Assembly: GCA_963785755.1 (NCBI GenBank) | Contig: CAWAXG010000040.1 | Location: forward strand, 186,001 to 250,000 | Origin: JACCXG01 sp963785755 | GTDB lineage: Bacteria > Acidobacteriota > Vicinamibacteria > Vicinamibacterales > 2-12-FULL-66-21 | Length of the DNA: 64,000 nt | Reading direction: 5' to 3' | Shown: in pieces, positions 45,001 to 56,300 of the stretch | Layout of the letters: every line of letters starts with the position of its first letter | Numbering within the stretch: the stretch's first letter is position 1 | Made by a program: the position numbers and the translations under genes | The notes under the pieces: generated by a model | Database searches by the model: none | Told to the model about the DNA's origin: nothing | Seen by the model: the letters and a program-made list of their open reading frames with translations, nothing else

Positions 45001-45462
45001 GATCTCCGATGGCGTGGACTGTCGGCCGAGGTCACGCCGGACGGCCGGGAGCCCTTCGGCTACGACTACGAGCGTGTGTCGACGACGTTGCCGTGGAAGG
45101 TAATGCTCGGGCGGTATACGCGACCGGGGGACGTCCGAGCCTTGCTGCGCGGCGTCGACGATCTGTTCGTCATTTCACAGCCCGGTGACGAGATAGCCTT
45201 GTCGTTCGGCGCGCTGCCGCCCATCGGAGCCGGACACCGGCGGACGTTCCTGCTGTTCACCCACGGCTACAGCAAGGAGATGAACCCGCGATCCGCGAGT
45301 CCCGATACCGTCGCGCCGCTGCCGTTCCGCGCGATGAGCGGATATCCGTACGGCCCTCAGGAAGCGTATCCACGCACGAAAGCGCACCTGGAATATCAGG
45401 AGCGTTACAACACCCGGCTCGTCGTCAAATCGTTGCCGTCGATCGATGGAGTGGGCCGATGA
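42089..45462 (+). CDS. TPR plus FG-GAP/ASPIC protein with an extra C-terminal domain (two frameshifts)
   Basis: About 1,123 residues when repaired. Signal peptide (MRYSVALVLCAGLLTLQ), then TPRs (NLGVARLEQFDYKAAEQSF, HYVLGLAARAENNVEEAAP, KIQLGQIYLQQRRFDEALT), then FG-GAP repeats (FDADGDGDLDLFE, GDFNNDGRADLFI, ADVDHDGDLDLLF, GDVNKDGYVDFFF, VDYDNDGLLDLLT, GDLDGDGDPDIVL). An ASPIC/UnbV-like unit (SNRSGVGAKVEMRAG ... VRVLWPSGILQ) follows. The last about 410 residues (from about 44225, starting RFEFVTDFMGGGEMGAWL) form a beta-rich domain I do not recognise, with LFFDRVQLLAVDH and LLLTGWTDYAFSND. Frames join near 42178 and 44224. It overlaps both neighbours (TGATG and ATGA), so it is translationally coupled to a CRTAC1 protein and a nitrilase-family enzyme. 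Confidence 0.85.
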
Positions 45463-46607
45463 GCGAGCCGACAATCCTCAGATACGCGGTAGCCGCCTGC
45501 CAGACGGATCTGCCGAATCCCCGCCATCGCGACGAGATGCACGCGAACACCGATCGCATGGTCGAGATGATCGACGCGGCCGTCGCCGGGAGCGCGCCGT
45601 TTCTCCCGGTCCGCCTGGTGGTCTTCCCGGAATTCGCGCACGCGGCCCCCGTATTCCCGTCGGTCGAAGAGCTGCTGGACCGGCTGGCCGTACCGATTCC
45701 AAACGAGCACACCGAGCGGCTCGAAGGCAAGGCTCGTCAGCACGGCATCTACATCCAGAGCGGATCGATGATCGAGCTCGATCCCCGCTGGCCCGGCGTT
45801 GTCTTCAACGCCACCTGCCTGATCGGACCGGAGGGGATCCTCTACAGGTATCGCAAAGTGAATACGTGGATCCCGTACGAAGTGCACGCCAGCCCGCACG
45901 ATCTGGAGGGCTATTCGGATCCGCTGTTCCCGGTGGCCGACACGCCGATCGGGAGGATCGGCTGCGCGATCTGCTACGACTGGCTGTTTCCCGAAGCCAT
46001 GCGGCAGCTTGCCGCCAACGGCGCCGAAGTGCTCGTGCGCGTGTCAGCCTACATGGACCCGTGGGGCGCAACCGAGCCGATGAACTGGTGGACGCTCGTG
46101 AACCGCTGCCGCGCGCTCGAGAACATGTGCTACGTCGTCGCCGCCAATCAGGGCGCCAGCCTGCGACACTACCCGCCGTATTCATGGCCTGGCGGCAGCC
46201 AGGTCGTCGATTTCGACGGCCGCCTGCTGGCGGAGGCTTCTCCGGGTCCGGGCGAACGGATCGTCGTCGCGCCGGTCGATATCACCGCCCTGCGTCACGA
46301 ACGCGCGACGCGCCGCGGCCATCACATGCTGTCGCACCTGAGGACGGAGGCATATCCCGTCTATTCCGAGCCCCAGTATCCGCCGGTGTCGCGCACGCTG
46401 GAGAACGCCGCGGGTCTGACGTATGAGCGCAACAACCAGATGATTGACGAGGCGAAGTTGCGTGTGGGACGTCGGTTCACAGGTTCATCTGTTCACGAGT
46501 TCAAGAGTGCGGGTTCAACGGTTCCAGGGTTCCGCAGGTCCGCGACAAAGTCGACTGAACAAGAACCTGTGAACCCGAACCCCCGAACCCGAACTCCTGA
46601 ACCCTGA
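45459..46607 (+). CDS. Carbon-nitrogen hydrolase (nitrilase superfamily)
   Basis: Amide or nitrile hydrolase fold with a complete Glu-Lys-Cys triad: E58 (LVVFPEFAHAA), K133 (LYRYRKVNTW) and C172 (GCAICYDWLFPEAMR). There is no signal peptide, so it is cytoplasmic. The core ends near residue 340 (LRVGRRF); the final about 40 residues are encoded by the GAACCC/GGTTC repeat tract that begins at about 46477 and look like read-through into it (low-complexity P/N/T/E). The normal stop may have been lost or displaced. The start overlaps the CRTAC1-type gene stop by four bases. The substrate is unknown. Confidence 0.9.
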   Translation: MSEPTILRYAVAACQTDLPNPRHRDEMHANTDRMVEMIDAAVAGSAPFLPVRLVVFPEFAHAAPVFPSVEELLDRLAVPIPNEHTERLEGKARQHGIYIQSGSMIELDPRWPGVVFNATCLIGPEGILYRYRKVNTWIPYEVHASPHDLEGYSDPLFPVADTPIGRIGCAICYDWLFPEAMRQLAANGAEVLVRVSAYMDPWGATEPMNWWTLVNRCRALENMCYVVAANQGASLRHYPPYSWPGGSQVVDFDGRLLAEASPGPGERIVVAPVDITALRHERATRRGHHMLSHLRTEAYPVYSEPQYPPVSRTLENAAGLTYERNNQMIDEAKLRVGRRFTGSSVHEFKSAGSTVPGFRRSATKSTEQEPVNPNPRTRTPEP

Positions 46608-46655
46608 ACTCCTGAACCCGAACCCGTGAACTCCTGAACCCCTGAACCCTTGAAC
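46477..46655. repeat. GGTTC / GAACCC(T)GAACTCC repeat tract
   Basis: About 180 bases with GGTTC-type words on the left (46477-46540) and many GAACCC, GAACTCC and TGAACCC words on the right (46558-46655), so the halves are imperfect inverted copies able to fold as a long hairpin. It covers the last codons of the nitrilase-family gene. The units drift, with no spacers. It is the third short-word inverted region of this style in the window. Confidence 0.8.
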
Positions 46656-46671
46656 CGACAAAGATCAAGGT

Positions 46672-46909
46672 TCAGTCGCCTCCGCCCCCGCCCGCCCCCA
46701 CCCCCGTCACACCCTCCGCCTCCGTCCGATCCCCCGTCCGATCCGCCGCAGTCGCTCGATCCGCTGTCGGTGTACGCCCACCCCGCACTGCCTCCGTCCG
46801 ATCCCGAGCACCCATCGCTCCGCCATCGTGACCGTCCGCGGCTCTGAGAGATTGCGACGGCGACCACGAGCGCGCCAAGCATCAGCAGCATCAGCGTGAA
46901 GATCATCAT
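46672..46909 (-). CDS. Small membrane protein with Ser/Gly/Asp/Cys-rich tail
   Basis: About 79 residues. One N-terminal helix (MMIFTLMLLMLGALVVAVAIS) is followed by RGRSRWRSDG and a low-complexity tail rich in S, G, D and C (SGSSDCGGSDGGSDGGGG), ending probably GGGD-stop. GGGAGG stands upstream of the ATG. The frame that starts at 46909 runs past 46672 into the repeat tract; a one-base slip in the G-rich tail gives the expected short end, so the exact C-terminus is uncertain. Unknown function; similar tails occur on small acidobacterial membrane proteins. Confidence 0.55.
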
Positions 46910-47034
46910 CGTGTCCTCCCGTATCCATTGTCTCAAGCGGGTATTTCCGCCTGGTTACGGCCGGATGCCCAATAGAACCAGTGAAATAGCCCATCGCTGG
47001 ACGCCGGCACAGTGCCGCTGTACCATGCTCAGCC

Positions 47035-49175
47035 GTGCGTGGCCGATCCCTCTGGTTTCCGGTTTTCGCGGTCATTGTCGGCAGCCTCGTTCCTCTCGTG
47101 AGCGACGCGCAGCCCCGCACGGATGCGCCGCTGCTCACGACGATCAAAGCCATTCGCAGCCTCTCCCAGGACCAGAGCGCACGTGCGTATCCGGTTCGCG
47201 TCCGCGGCATCGTCACGCACATCGACGAAGCCGCGGACTTCTCGCTGTTCATCCACGATGGCGCGCTCGGGCAATTCGTGGCGCGGCCGACCCACCCGGC
47301 GGCGCTGGCCGCGTATCGTGAATTGAAGCGGGGTGACCTGGTCGAAGTGGAAGGCCGGACCGTCCGCGGCGGCTTCGCGCCGAACGTGGACCCCGCCGTG
47401 ATCCGGCGGCTCGGCCAGGCGGCGCTGCCGCGGCCGAAGAACATGCCGTTCGCGGCAATGCTCACCGGCCGCCACGATTGCGATTACGTCGAGGTGACCG
47501 GCGTCGTGCAGCGGGCCTGGCGCGCGGCGGATCCACAGATGCACACGCTCTTCATGGACGTCGCGTTCGAGGAAGGCGTCGTCCGCGCGGCGTTCTGGGA
47601 TTTCACACGGAGGATTTCGACCGGCTCATCGATGCCCGTGTCGTGATGAAGGGCAACGTCGGCGCACTCTTCGGCCGGACCGAACAGCTTCGCGGCGTCG
47701 TCGCTGTTCGTCGGGCGCACCGGGACATCGCGGTGCTGCGAGTCGCCGCCCGATCCGTTCTCGGTGCCGACGCGGCCGATCGGCAGCATCTACAACTATT
47801 CGTCAGCCGGTGAAGTGCAACCGCCGCATCCGCATCCGTGGCGTCGTCACGGGCTACATGCCCGGGACATCCGTCGAGGTCAGCGACTTCACCACCGCGG
47901 CGATGTTCCGCTACGTTCGCAACGTGCTTTACGTCGACGACGGCACCGGCGCGGCGCGGATCGAGACCGAGCAGGCCCAGCGGGTCAGACCGGGAGCCGT
48001 GGTCGACGTTGCCGGGTTTCCGGCGGTCACTCCCGGCAAACCGATCCTGAGCAATGCGCATCTTCCGGGTTGCAGGAGAGGCGCGCAGCCGGCGCAGCCG
48101 CGTGCCATGATCGTAGCGACGGCGAACGTCTTGACGCCCGAGCACGACGCCGCGCTGGTGCGGATGGAAGCGCATTTCCTCAGCATGTTGAGGACGCCGA
48201 CCGAGCGGATCCTCGTGCTGCGGGTGGGCGAGAGCGTGTTCGACGCCAATCTCGAGGCCGACGCCGGCGACGGCTGCGCTGGAGCGGCTTCGGCCGGGCA
48301 GGTCGTTGCCGTCACCGGGGTCTACTCGTTCCAATGGGGCCCGCCGCCGACGTTCCGGCTGTTCCTGCGCTCGGCTGACGATGTCACGGTGCTCGCGGCG
48401 GCGCCGTGGTGGACGCTTCGGCACAGCGCGGTCATGGTTGCGATCCTCGCGCTCGGGGCGGCGCTGGCGGCGTTCTGGGTGCGCGCGGCAGCGGACGCGG
48501 AAGCGGCAGCAGTACCAGGCGGTCCTCGATCGAGCGGAGGCCGGGTCGCGCGCGAGCTGCACGACACGCTCGAGCAGGGGCTGGCGGGGATCTCGCTGCA
48601 GCTCGAGGCGGTCGCCGGAAGCGCTGCACGCGTCGCCCGAGCGCGCGCAGGAGTCGCTCGCCGTCGCGCGGAAGATGCTGCGCTACAGCCAGGAAGAGGC
48701 GCGGCGTTCGGTCATGGATCTGCGGTCGCAGGCGCTCGAGAGCCGCGACCTCGCCGGCGCGCTGACCGATCTCGCCGATCAGATGACGCATCGGCCGGCG
48801 GCCGCTCGCGCCGTCGCGGGTCGAGGGCACGCCGCACCGGCTCGATGCGTCGCAAGAGCATCACCTGCTGCGCATCGGTCTCGAAGCGCTGACCAACGCG
48901 CTCAAGCACGCGGGCGCCGCGCCACATCGACATCGCTGCTGCGATTCCAGCCCGATCGGATCGAGCTCGACGTCGAAGACGATGGCTGCGGTCTCGGGCA
49001 TTCCGCCGACGACCTGCCCGGCGGGCACTTCGGACTGCACGGCATCCGCGAGCGCGTCGACAAGATCGGCGGCGTGCTGCATCGTTCCAGCGCGCCCGGC
49101 GGTGGCACGCTGCGTGACCGTGACGGTGCCGTCGAGAGCGGCGCCCGGAGCCACGGCGACCGCCGCATTGGGTGA
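47035..49175 (+). CDS. NarL-type sensor histidine kinase with exported N-terminal domains (about ten frameshifts)
   Basis: About 710 residues when repaired. A signal or first helix (FPVFAVIVGSLVPLV) is followed by two or more beta-rich sensor units (VRVRGIVTHIDEAADFSLFI; RIRGVVTGYMPGTSVE ... VLYVDDGTGAARIE) that resemble repeated OB-like modules. One transmembrane helix (HSAVMVAILALGAALAAFW) leads to a HisKA_3 domain with the phosphorylation box RVARELHDTLEQGLAGISLQ, an N-box (ALTNALKHAG) and an ATPase G-region (GGHFGLHGIRERVDKIGG). It ends four bases before a LuxR-type regulator, so the two form a two-component pair. Frame breaks become very dense from 47.6 kb on. Confidence 0.85.
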
Positions 49176-49179
49176 CATC

Positions 49180-49806
49180 ATGGCGGACAAGCTGAAGATC
49201 ATGCTCGTCGACGATCACTACCTGGTCCGGATGGGGCTGGCGAGCATCATCGCGCTCGAGCCGGACATGACCGTCTGCGCCGAAGCCTCAGCGGCGAGCA
49301 GGCGCGTGCGCTCTTCCGACGCCATCGGCCGGACGTCACGCTGATGGATCTGCGGCTGCCCGGACTGAGCGGCGCGGAGACGGTCCAGGCCATCCGCAGC
49401 GAGTTCCCGGACGCGCGCATCGTGATGATCTCGACCTACGTCTGCGACGAGGAGATCTACGGCGCGCTGCAGGCCGGCGCAATGGCGTATCTGGTGAAGT
49501 CGGTGCAGCGCGAAGAGTGATGAAGGCGATCCGCAAGGCCGCGGCGGGCCAGCGGCACATCCCACCGAGGTGGCGGCGCGGCTCGCCGAACGCGTCACGC
49601 GGATCGAGTTGTCGGCGCCGAGCTCGAAGTCCTGCGGCTGCTCGTCGGCGGCCGGCGCAACGCGAGATCGCGAGCGCGCTGGAAATCACCGAAGGCACGG
49701 TCAAGCTGCACGTGAGCAGCATCCTCGGCAAGCTCGGCGCCGCCGATCGAACCGAAGCCGTCACCCGCGCCCTTCAGCGCGGCATCGTCCAGCTCGAACT
49801 GGCTGA
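49180..49806 (+). CDS. LuxR/NarL-family response regulator (several frameshifts)
   Basis: About 210 residues when repaired. The receiver has MLVDDHYLVRMGLASII, phospho-acceptor aspartate in TLMDLRLPGLSG, RIVMISTY and AYLVKS with the lysine. The C-terminal helix-turn-helix reads REIASALEITEGTVKLHVSSILGKLG, a GerE-type DNA-binding unit. The exact end is uncertain because of a late frame break: a TGA at 49804-49806 in one frame fits the usual family end after RGIVQLE. It partners the kinase encoded just upstream. The dyad directly downstream may be its terminator or a binding site before the TonB receptor gene. Confidence 0.85.
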
Positions 49807-49810
49807 GCCG

Positions 49811-49834
49811 GCGATATGTCTTTCGACATATCGC
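49811..49834. promoter_or_regulatory. Perfect 10-base dyad GCGATATGTC-TTTC-GACATATCGC
   Basis: A perfect inverted repeat between the response-regulator gene and the second TonB-receptor gene. There is no T tract after it, which argues against a classical terminator, so it may be an operator (possibly for the adjacent LuxR-type regulator) or an mRNA hairpin. A second dyad with the same TTTC spacer lies 62 bases further on. Confidence 0.5.
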
Positions 49835-49896
49835 GTCATCCCTCTTCAGCGAGTTGACGGTCTACGTCGCGCAGGCCTAGGCTTCCCGCGGTCGAG

Positions 49897-49912
49897 TAGT
49901 GCTTTCGCACTA
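49897..49912. promoter_or_regulatory. Dyad TAGTGC-TTTC-GCACTA
   Basis: Perfect 6-base arms around TTTC, located in the leader of the second TonB-receptor gene. The shared TTTC centre with the dyad at 49811 suggests related hairpins or paired regulator sites. Confidence 0.4.
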
Positions 49913-50000
49913 TGCGTGCGTCAGCTCGGGGCATGCGCATGGCCGGAGGACGCGGACGACTCTGATCGCGGATCACGGCTACCGTCGACGTGCATCCGTC

Positions 50001-53000
50001 GTGGCTCGGCACCGTCTCGGCGTGCCGCTGCTGGTGCTGCTGACGAGCGCGCCGGCAGCTGGCGCAGGGATCGACGGCGACCATCCGCGGCAACGTCCAG
50101 GACCCCACCGGCGGCGTGCTGCCGGGCGCGACCGTCACGCTGACGAATACCGGCACGAAGGCGCGCGCAGACCGACCGTCACCGACGATCGCGGTCAGTA
50201 CCTCTTCGCCGGCCTGTTCCCGGGCACCTACGATCTGAAGGTCGAGCTCTCCGGATTCAAGACCTACGAGCGAAGTCGGTGCGCTCAGCCCAACGACACG
50301 CGCGGCATCGACATCCGCCTCGAGGTCGGCCAGCAGACCGAGACGGTCACTGGTCACCGCGCAGCAGCGAAGTGATCCAGACCGAAACCGGCGCGCGCGA
50401 AGGCGTGCTGACCGCGAAGCAGATCGACAACCTGTCGGTCATCGGCCGCAGCGCGCTCGAATTGATGCGCATCCTGCCGGGCGTCGTCACCGAGTTCAAC
50501 CAGGGCGAGTCGGTGAGCTTCGGCGGCGGCGGCAACAACACGCAGGGCTACACGGTGAACGGGATCCGGTCGTCGGCCAACATGGTGTCGCTCGACGGCT
50601 CGTCGCTCATCGACATCGGCAGCAACAACGGCGTCATCATCAGCCTGAACAACGACATGGTTCAGGAGGTCAAGGTCCAGAGCTCGAACTTCGCCGCCGA
50701 GTACGGCACCGGCGGCATGAACGTGGGCGGCGTCACCAAGGCGGGCAGCTCGAAGTTCCACGGCGCGCTCTACGATTACTGGCGCGACCACCGGTTCGCC
50801 GCCAACGATCGCTCGAACAGCATCGCCGGCACGCCGAAGCCGAAGAGCACGTACCAGTATCCCGGCGGCAACATCGGCGGGCCGATCACCTTCGGCGACA
50901 GCTACACGAAGAACCACGACAAGCTGTTCTTCTTCGCCGCGTTCGAGGTGCAGCGGCAGCAGGTCGACTCGGGGTCGCGCTTCAATCGCACGTCTCGCGA
51001 GGCGATGCGCAACGGCGATTTCAGCGAGCTGCTCGCCAACCGCGGCGCGAACCTGAACAGCATCCCGCAGCTGCGGATTCCGCAGGGGTTCCCGAACGCC
51101 GGGCAGCCGGCGCCGAACAACGACATGCGGCCCTACATGACGCCGCTCGGCAAGTACCTCGCGAGCCTGTATCCGCTGCCGAACTACAGCGATCCGAACA
51201 ATCTCTACAACTACGTCTACAGCCGCGCTCGAACCGACGCAACCGCACCGACTTCAAGGCGCGGTTCGACTGGAACATCAGCAACTCGCACGAAGGCCTA
51301 CGTCCGGGTCGCGCGCGAAGGGGAAACCACCGAGAATCCGCGCGGCGTGTGGTGGGGGCCGTCCGACGTCGCGCTGCCCACGCCGAACATCGGCACGAAC
51401 AGCGGCCGATCGTTCGCGGGCAACGTGGTCACGGTGCTCAGCCCGTCGATGACGAACGAGGTGCTGGTCAGCTACAGCCGGCTGACGCTCGACAACCATT
51501 TCAAGGATCGAGCACGCATCCGGCAGGGCGTCGGCGGCATACGTTCAACGGCATCTTCCCCGCCGGCTCGACGAGCCCGTACCTGCCGACCGATCTCCTG
51601 CACGGGTGGGGCACCGGCAACGGCCAGGTCGGCAACCTGTGGGCCGCGGCGAACGACGTGTATGCCCACAACGACGCGCTGCAGTTCAGCAACAAGCTGA
51701 CGAAGCTGCGCCGGCACGCACGGCCTCAAGTTCGGCATCACCGTCGAGCGCGGTCAGAAGCAGCAGAACTTCCAGAATGTCGAGGCCGGCCAGCTGTGGT
51801 TCGGCACCGACAACGGCACCGGCACCGGCAATTCGGCCGCCGACATGCTGACCGGCGCGATCGGCCAGTTCAACCAGGGCACCGCCGCGACAGGCAACCC
51901 GGCGCCGGGCAAGCCCTTCGGCGAGTTCCGCTACTGGAACGTCGATGCGTTCGCGCAGGACAGCTGGAAGGTGCGCTCGAACCTGACGCTCGAATACGGC
52001 GTGCGCTTCGGCCGCTGGACCAACAACGCCGAGCTCGCCGGCCTCGGCGGCTACTTCATCGCCGGCGCTGTACGACAGCACCAAGGGCTCGTTCCTGGAT
52101 CCCGGCACGTTCCAGCGGGTCAACGGCGTGTGCTACGTCTACAACGGCTGCGCCCCGGCCGGCATGCTCGACGAACCGGGCGGCCTTCGCGCTGCCGCGC
52201 GTCAACGTCGCCTGGAACATCGACGGCGACGGCAACAACGTCGCTGCGCGGCGGCTACGGGCTCTTCTACAACCGCAACATGGGCAACGTGGAATACGAC
52301 AACTCGCTCCGCCTCGCCGCCCAACGCCTATCAGGTCAGCACCGATTTCTGGGCCGGCGGCGGCTACGGCAACGGCCGCGGCCTGAACTACGACACCGTC
52401 AGCGAGGCGACGCTGGCCAACCGCATCGGCAGCCTCGGCATCAACACGCTGACGCCCGATTCGTTCACGTTCCCGAAGACGCACAGCTTCAGCGTGTCGT
52501 ACGCGCGGCGGATTCCGTTCAACCAGGTCGTCGAGGCCAGCTACGTCGGCACCCGCGGCCGCGACCTGGTGAGCCGCAGCAACGGCAACGTGATGCCGTA
52601 CGGCGTGATAGCTCAGCGGCACCTTCAACGGCGTCGATCTGTCGGTGCCGGTCAACCGCGTCGCGGTCGCCAGCGACGGCACCAACCTGGCGTCCTTCCG
52701 GAAGTTCAACGCGCTGAGCGGCATCACCGTGTATGACTTCCGCGGCGAGTCCAACTACAACTCGATGCAGGTGACGCTGAGCCGGCAGACCGGCGCGCGC
52801 CTCCAGTACTTCGTCGCCTACACGTTCGGCCAGCACGCGCGGCACGCTCGGCGACGAATACTCGATCGATCGACCCGTACGACCCGAACCGGACCTACGG
52901 CGTGCTCGGCGACGGACCGCACGCACATCCTGAACGTCTCGTGGAACGCGTTCCTGCCGGATGCGGCGCAAGGGGGCATGAACAATCGCGGTCGGCCGCG

Positions 53001-53625
53001 GCGCTGCTCGACGGCTGGCAGCTGTCGGGCATTTCGTCGCTGGCGAGCGGCATCCCGCTCCGACTCAGTTTCGCCGGTGACGCCGCCGGCGGCGCAGATC
53101 GCGGTCGCCTACTTCGGCACCGCCGACGTGGTCGGGCCGGGCACACGGCGGCGGCAACGCGCTGGCGCCCGTCTACACCTGCGATCCGCGCTGCCGGCGG
53201 CACCAAGGTCGGCGAGAAGATCCTCGACATCAACTGCCTCGCGGTGCCCGAGTTCGGCGAGAACGGCGACCTCGTGCCGCCCTACAACATCCGCACGCCG
53301 ACGCGCATGAACCACGACCTCACCGTCTTCAAGAACTTCAAGACCGTCGGCGAGCAGAAGCTGCAGTTCCGGGTCGGCTTCTTCAACATCTTCAACCAGG
53401 CGTTCGCCAACACGATCATCGGCGGCGACATCGACCTGAGCCTCAACACGACGTGCAACGTGCGGCGTCCCAGCGCTCCCCAACGGCGCCGGCGGCATCG
53501 CGACCAACGTCTGCGACCCGACCGGCGGATTCGACTTCACGCCGCAGACCAAGGCCAACTTCGGGAAGATCAACCTGAAGCGCGGCCACCGCGTGATCGA
53601 GTTCGTCCTGAAGTACTACTTCTAG
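50001..53625 (+). CDS. TonB-dependent receptor with N-terminal carboxypeptidase-regulatory-like domain (many frameshifts)
   Basis: About 1,200 residues when repaired. A probable signal peptide (LGVPLLVLLTSAPAAGA), then a CarboxypepD-reg unit (IRGNVQDPTGGVLPGATVTL ... DDRGQYLFAGLFPGTYDL), a plug (GVLTAKQIDNLSVIGRSALE, NDMVQEVKVQSSNFAAEYGT) and a long barrel: KLFFFAAFEVQRQQVDSGS, FNGIFPAGSTSPYLPTDLL, VDAFAQDSWKVRSNLTLEYG, LRGGYGLFYNRNMG, FSVSYARRIPFNQVVEASYV. It ends in EFVLKYYF, with a terminal phenylalanine as in outer-membrane barrels. The start is uncertain; GTG 50001 is the last in-frame option before the signal peptide. It lies directly behind the two-component pair, which may control it. 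Substrate unknown. Confidence 0.85.
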
Positions 53626-53848
53626 CCACAAGAGAGAGCGAGCGACAACTGACGACTCCCACCTTCGCGACTTCCGGAATGCGCCTGGTTGATCGGCTCC
53701 GGCGCCGGGAGAGGAGACGGGAGGAGGCGTTCTCGGCCGCGGTCTTCAGCCCCCTGGTAGGATACCCGCCGGGTGACCCGCAACGGCCTACCCTGACCTG
53801 CGGCTTCTTGAGCGCTCTGGAGGCGGGCTCTCCGGCACGAGCGGCACA

Positions 53849-55097
<1,249 letters not shown>

Positions 55098-55153
55098 GAC
55101 CGGCGTGTAGCGCGGCAGCACGTGCCTCGGAGCGGCAGTGGCGATCGAAAGCG

Positions 55154-56300
55154 GTGTCAATCGCCGCGCGCGCTGCTGCTGGTCTCCGCGCCCGCGGGCC
55201 GTCAGAGCGCCAAGGGCGCGGCGAAGCCGCCGGAGAGGCCACCGCTCCCGCGACGCGGGGCGCGTTCAATCGCCTGGTGGAACAGGCCACCGCGGCCCGC
55301 ACCGCCCAGAAGGTGGGACGGAGGCGATCGCGCTGTACGCAAAGGCCGTAAGCTGAAGCCTTCGACGTCGAGGGTTATTGGTACCAGGGCACGGCCTATT
55401 ACACGCTCGAGATACGCCGAGTGCCGGGATCCATTCCGGACGGTCGTCCGCCTGGCGCCGAAGAACGGTGCCGGCGCAGGCCTTCCTCGGCCTGTGCGAG
55501 TTCGCGCTCAAGGACTACGACCGCTCGCTGCAGCACCTGCTGCAGTCGCGCAACCTCGGGGTGGGCGACATACCGGACCTCGGCAGCGTCGCCAGATATC
55601 ACGCGGCCGTCCTGATGACGCGGCAGGAGCAGTACGAACAGGCGCTCGAGACGCTCGGCGAATTCGCGGGCGAAGGGGACGACAGCCCGCGGGTGATCGA
55701 GGCCATGGGGATCGCGACGCTGCGGATGGCGATGCTGCCGATCGAGGTCCCGCCCGACCGCCGCGAGCGCATCCTGATGGCCGGCCGCGCCAGCTACAGA
55801 TGGCGACGCGGAACACGGCGGCCGGCGAAGGCGTTCGAGGCGCTCGGTCTCGCGCTACTCCGAAACACCGAACGTCCACTACGCCAACGCGGTGTTCCTG
55901 CTGCTGGAGATCGCCGGACCGCGCCCTCGACGAATTCAAGCGCGAGCTCGATATCAGCCTGGATCATCCCTGGTCGCTGATGCAGATGCCTACGAGTACC
56001 TGAAGCGGGGCGACGGCGCCGACCGCGCTGCCGTGGGCGAAGCAGGCCGTCGCCGTCGCGCCGAACGCGTTTCCCGCCCGCAAGGCGCTCGGCCAGGCGC
56101 TGCTCGAGAACGGCGACGTCGACGGCGCGATCCGTGAGCTGCAGGCAGTCAAGCTCGCGCCCGAGAGTCCGGGCTGCACTTCCAGCTGGCGCGCGCCTAC
56201 CAGCGGCCGGCCGGCTGGAGGACGCCACGCGCGAGCGAACGAATTCACGCGGCTGGATCGCATCGCGCGCACGCTGCGAACCGGCGCACAGTCCGTGGGA
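55154..56300 (+). CDS. TPR protein (several frameshifts; 3' end fused to the next gene)
   Basis: About 380 residues when repaired. After a probable signal peptide (ARALLLVSAPAG in a neighbouring frame) come TPR-type units: RLVEQATAARTAQKV, EAIALYAKAVKLKPS, FLGLCEFALKDYDRSLQHLL, RYHAAVLMTRQEQYEQALET, ALDEFKRELDISLDHPWSLM and FPARKALGQALLENGDVDGA. It ends RLDRIARTLRTGAQSVGG, which looks like the family's C-terminus, but no stop follows: the frame runs into the middle of a VWFA-related protein. GTG 55154 is a tentative start. Usually these two genes are separate neighbours. Confidence 0.7.

Noticed and set aside
46477..46655. CRISPR array or integron-type repeat
   Set aside because: Overlapping GAACCC words with no spacers; better described as an imperfect inverted repeat tract.
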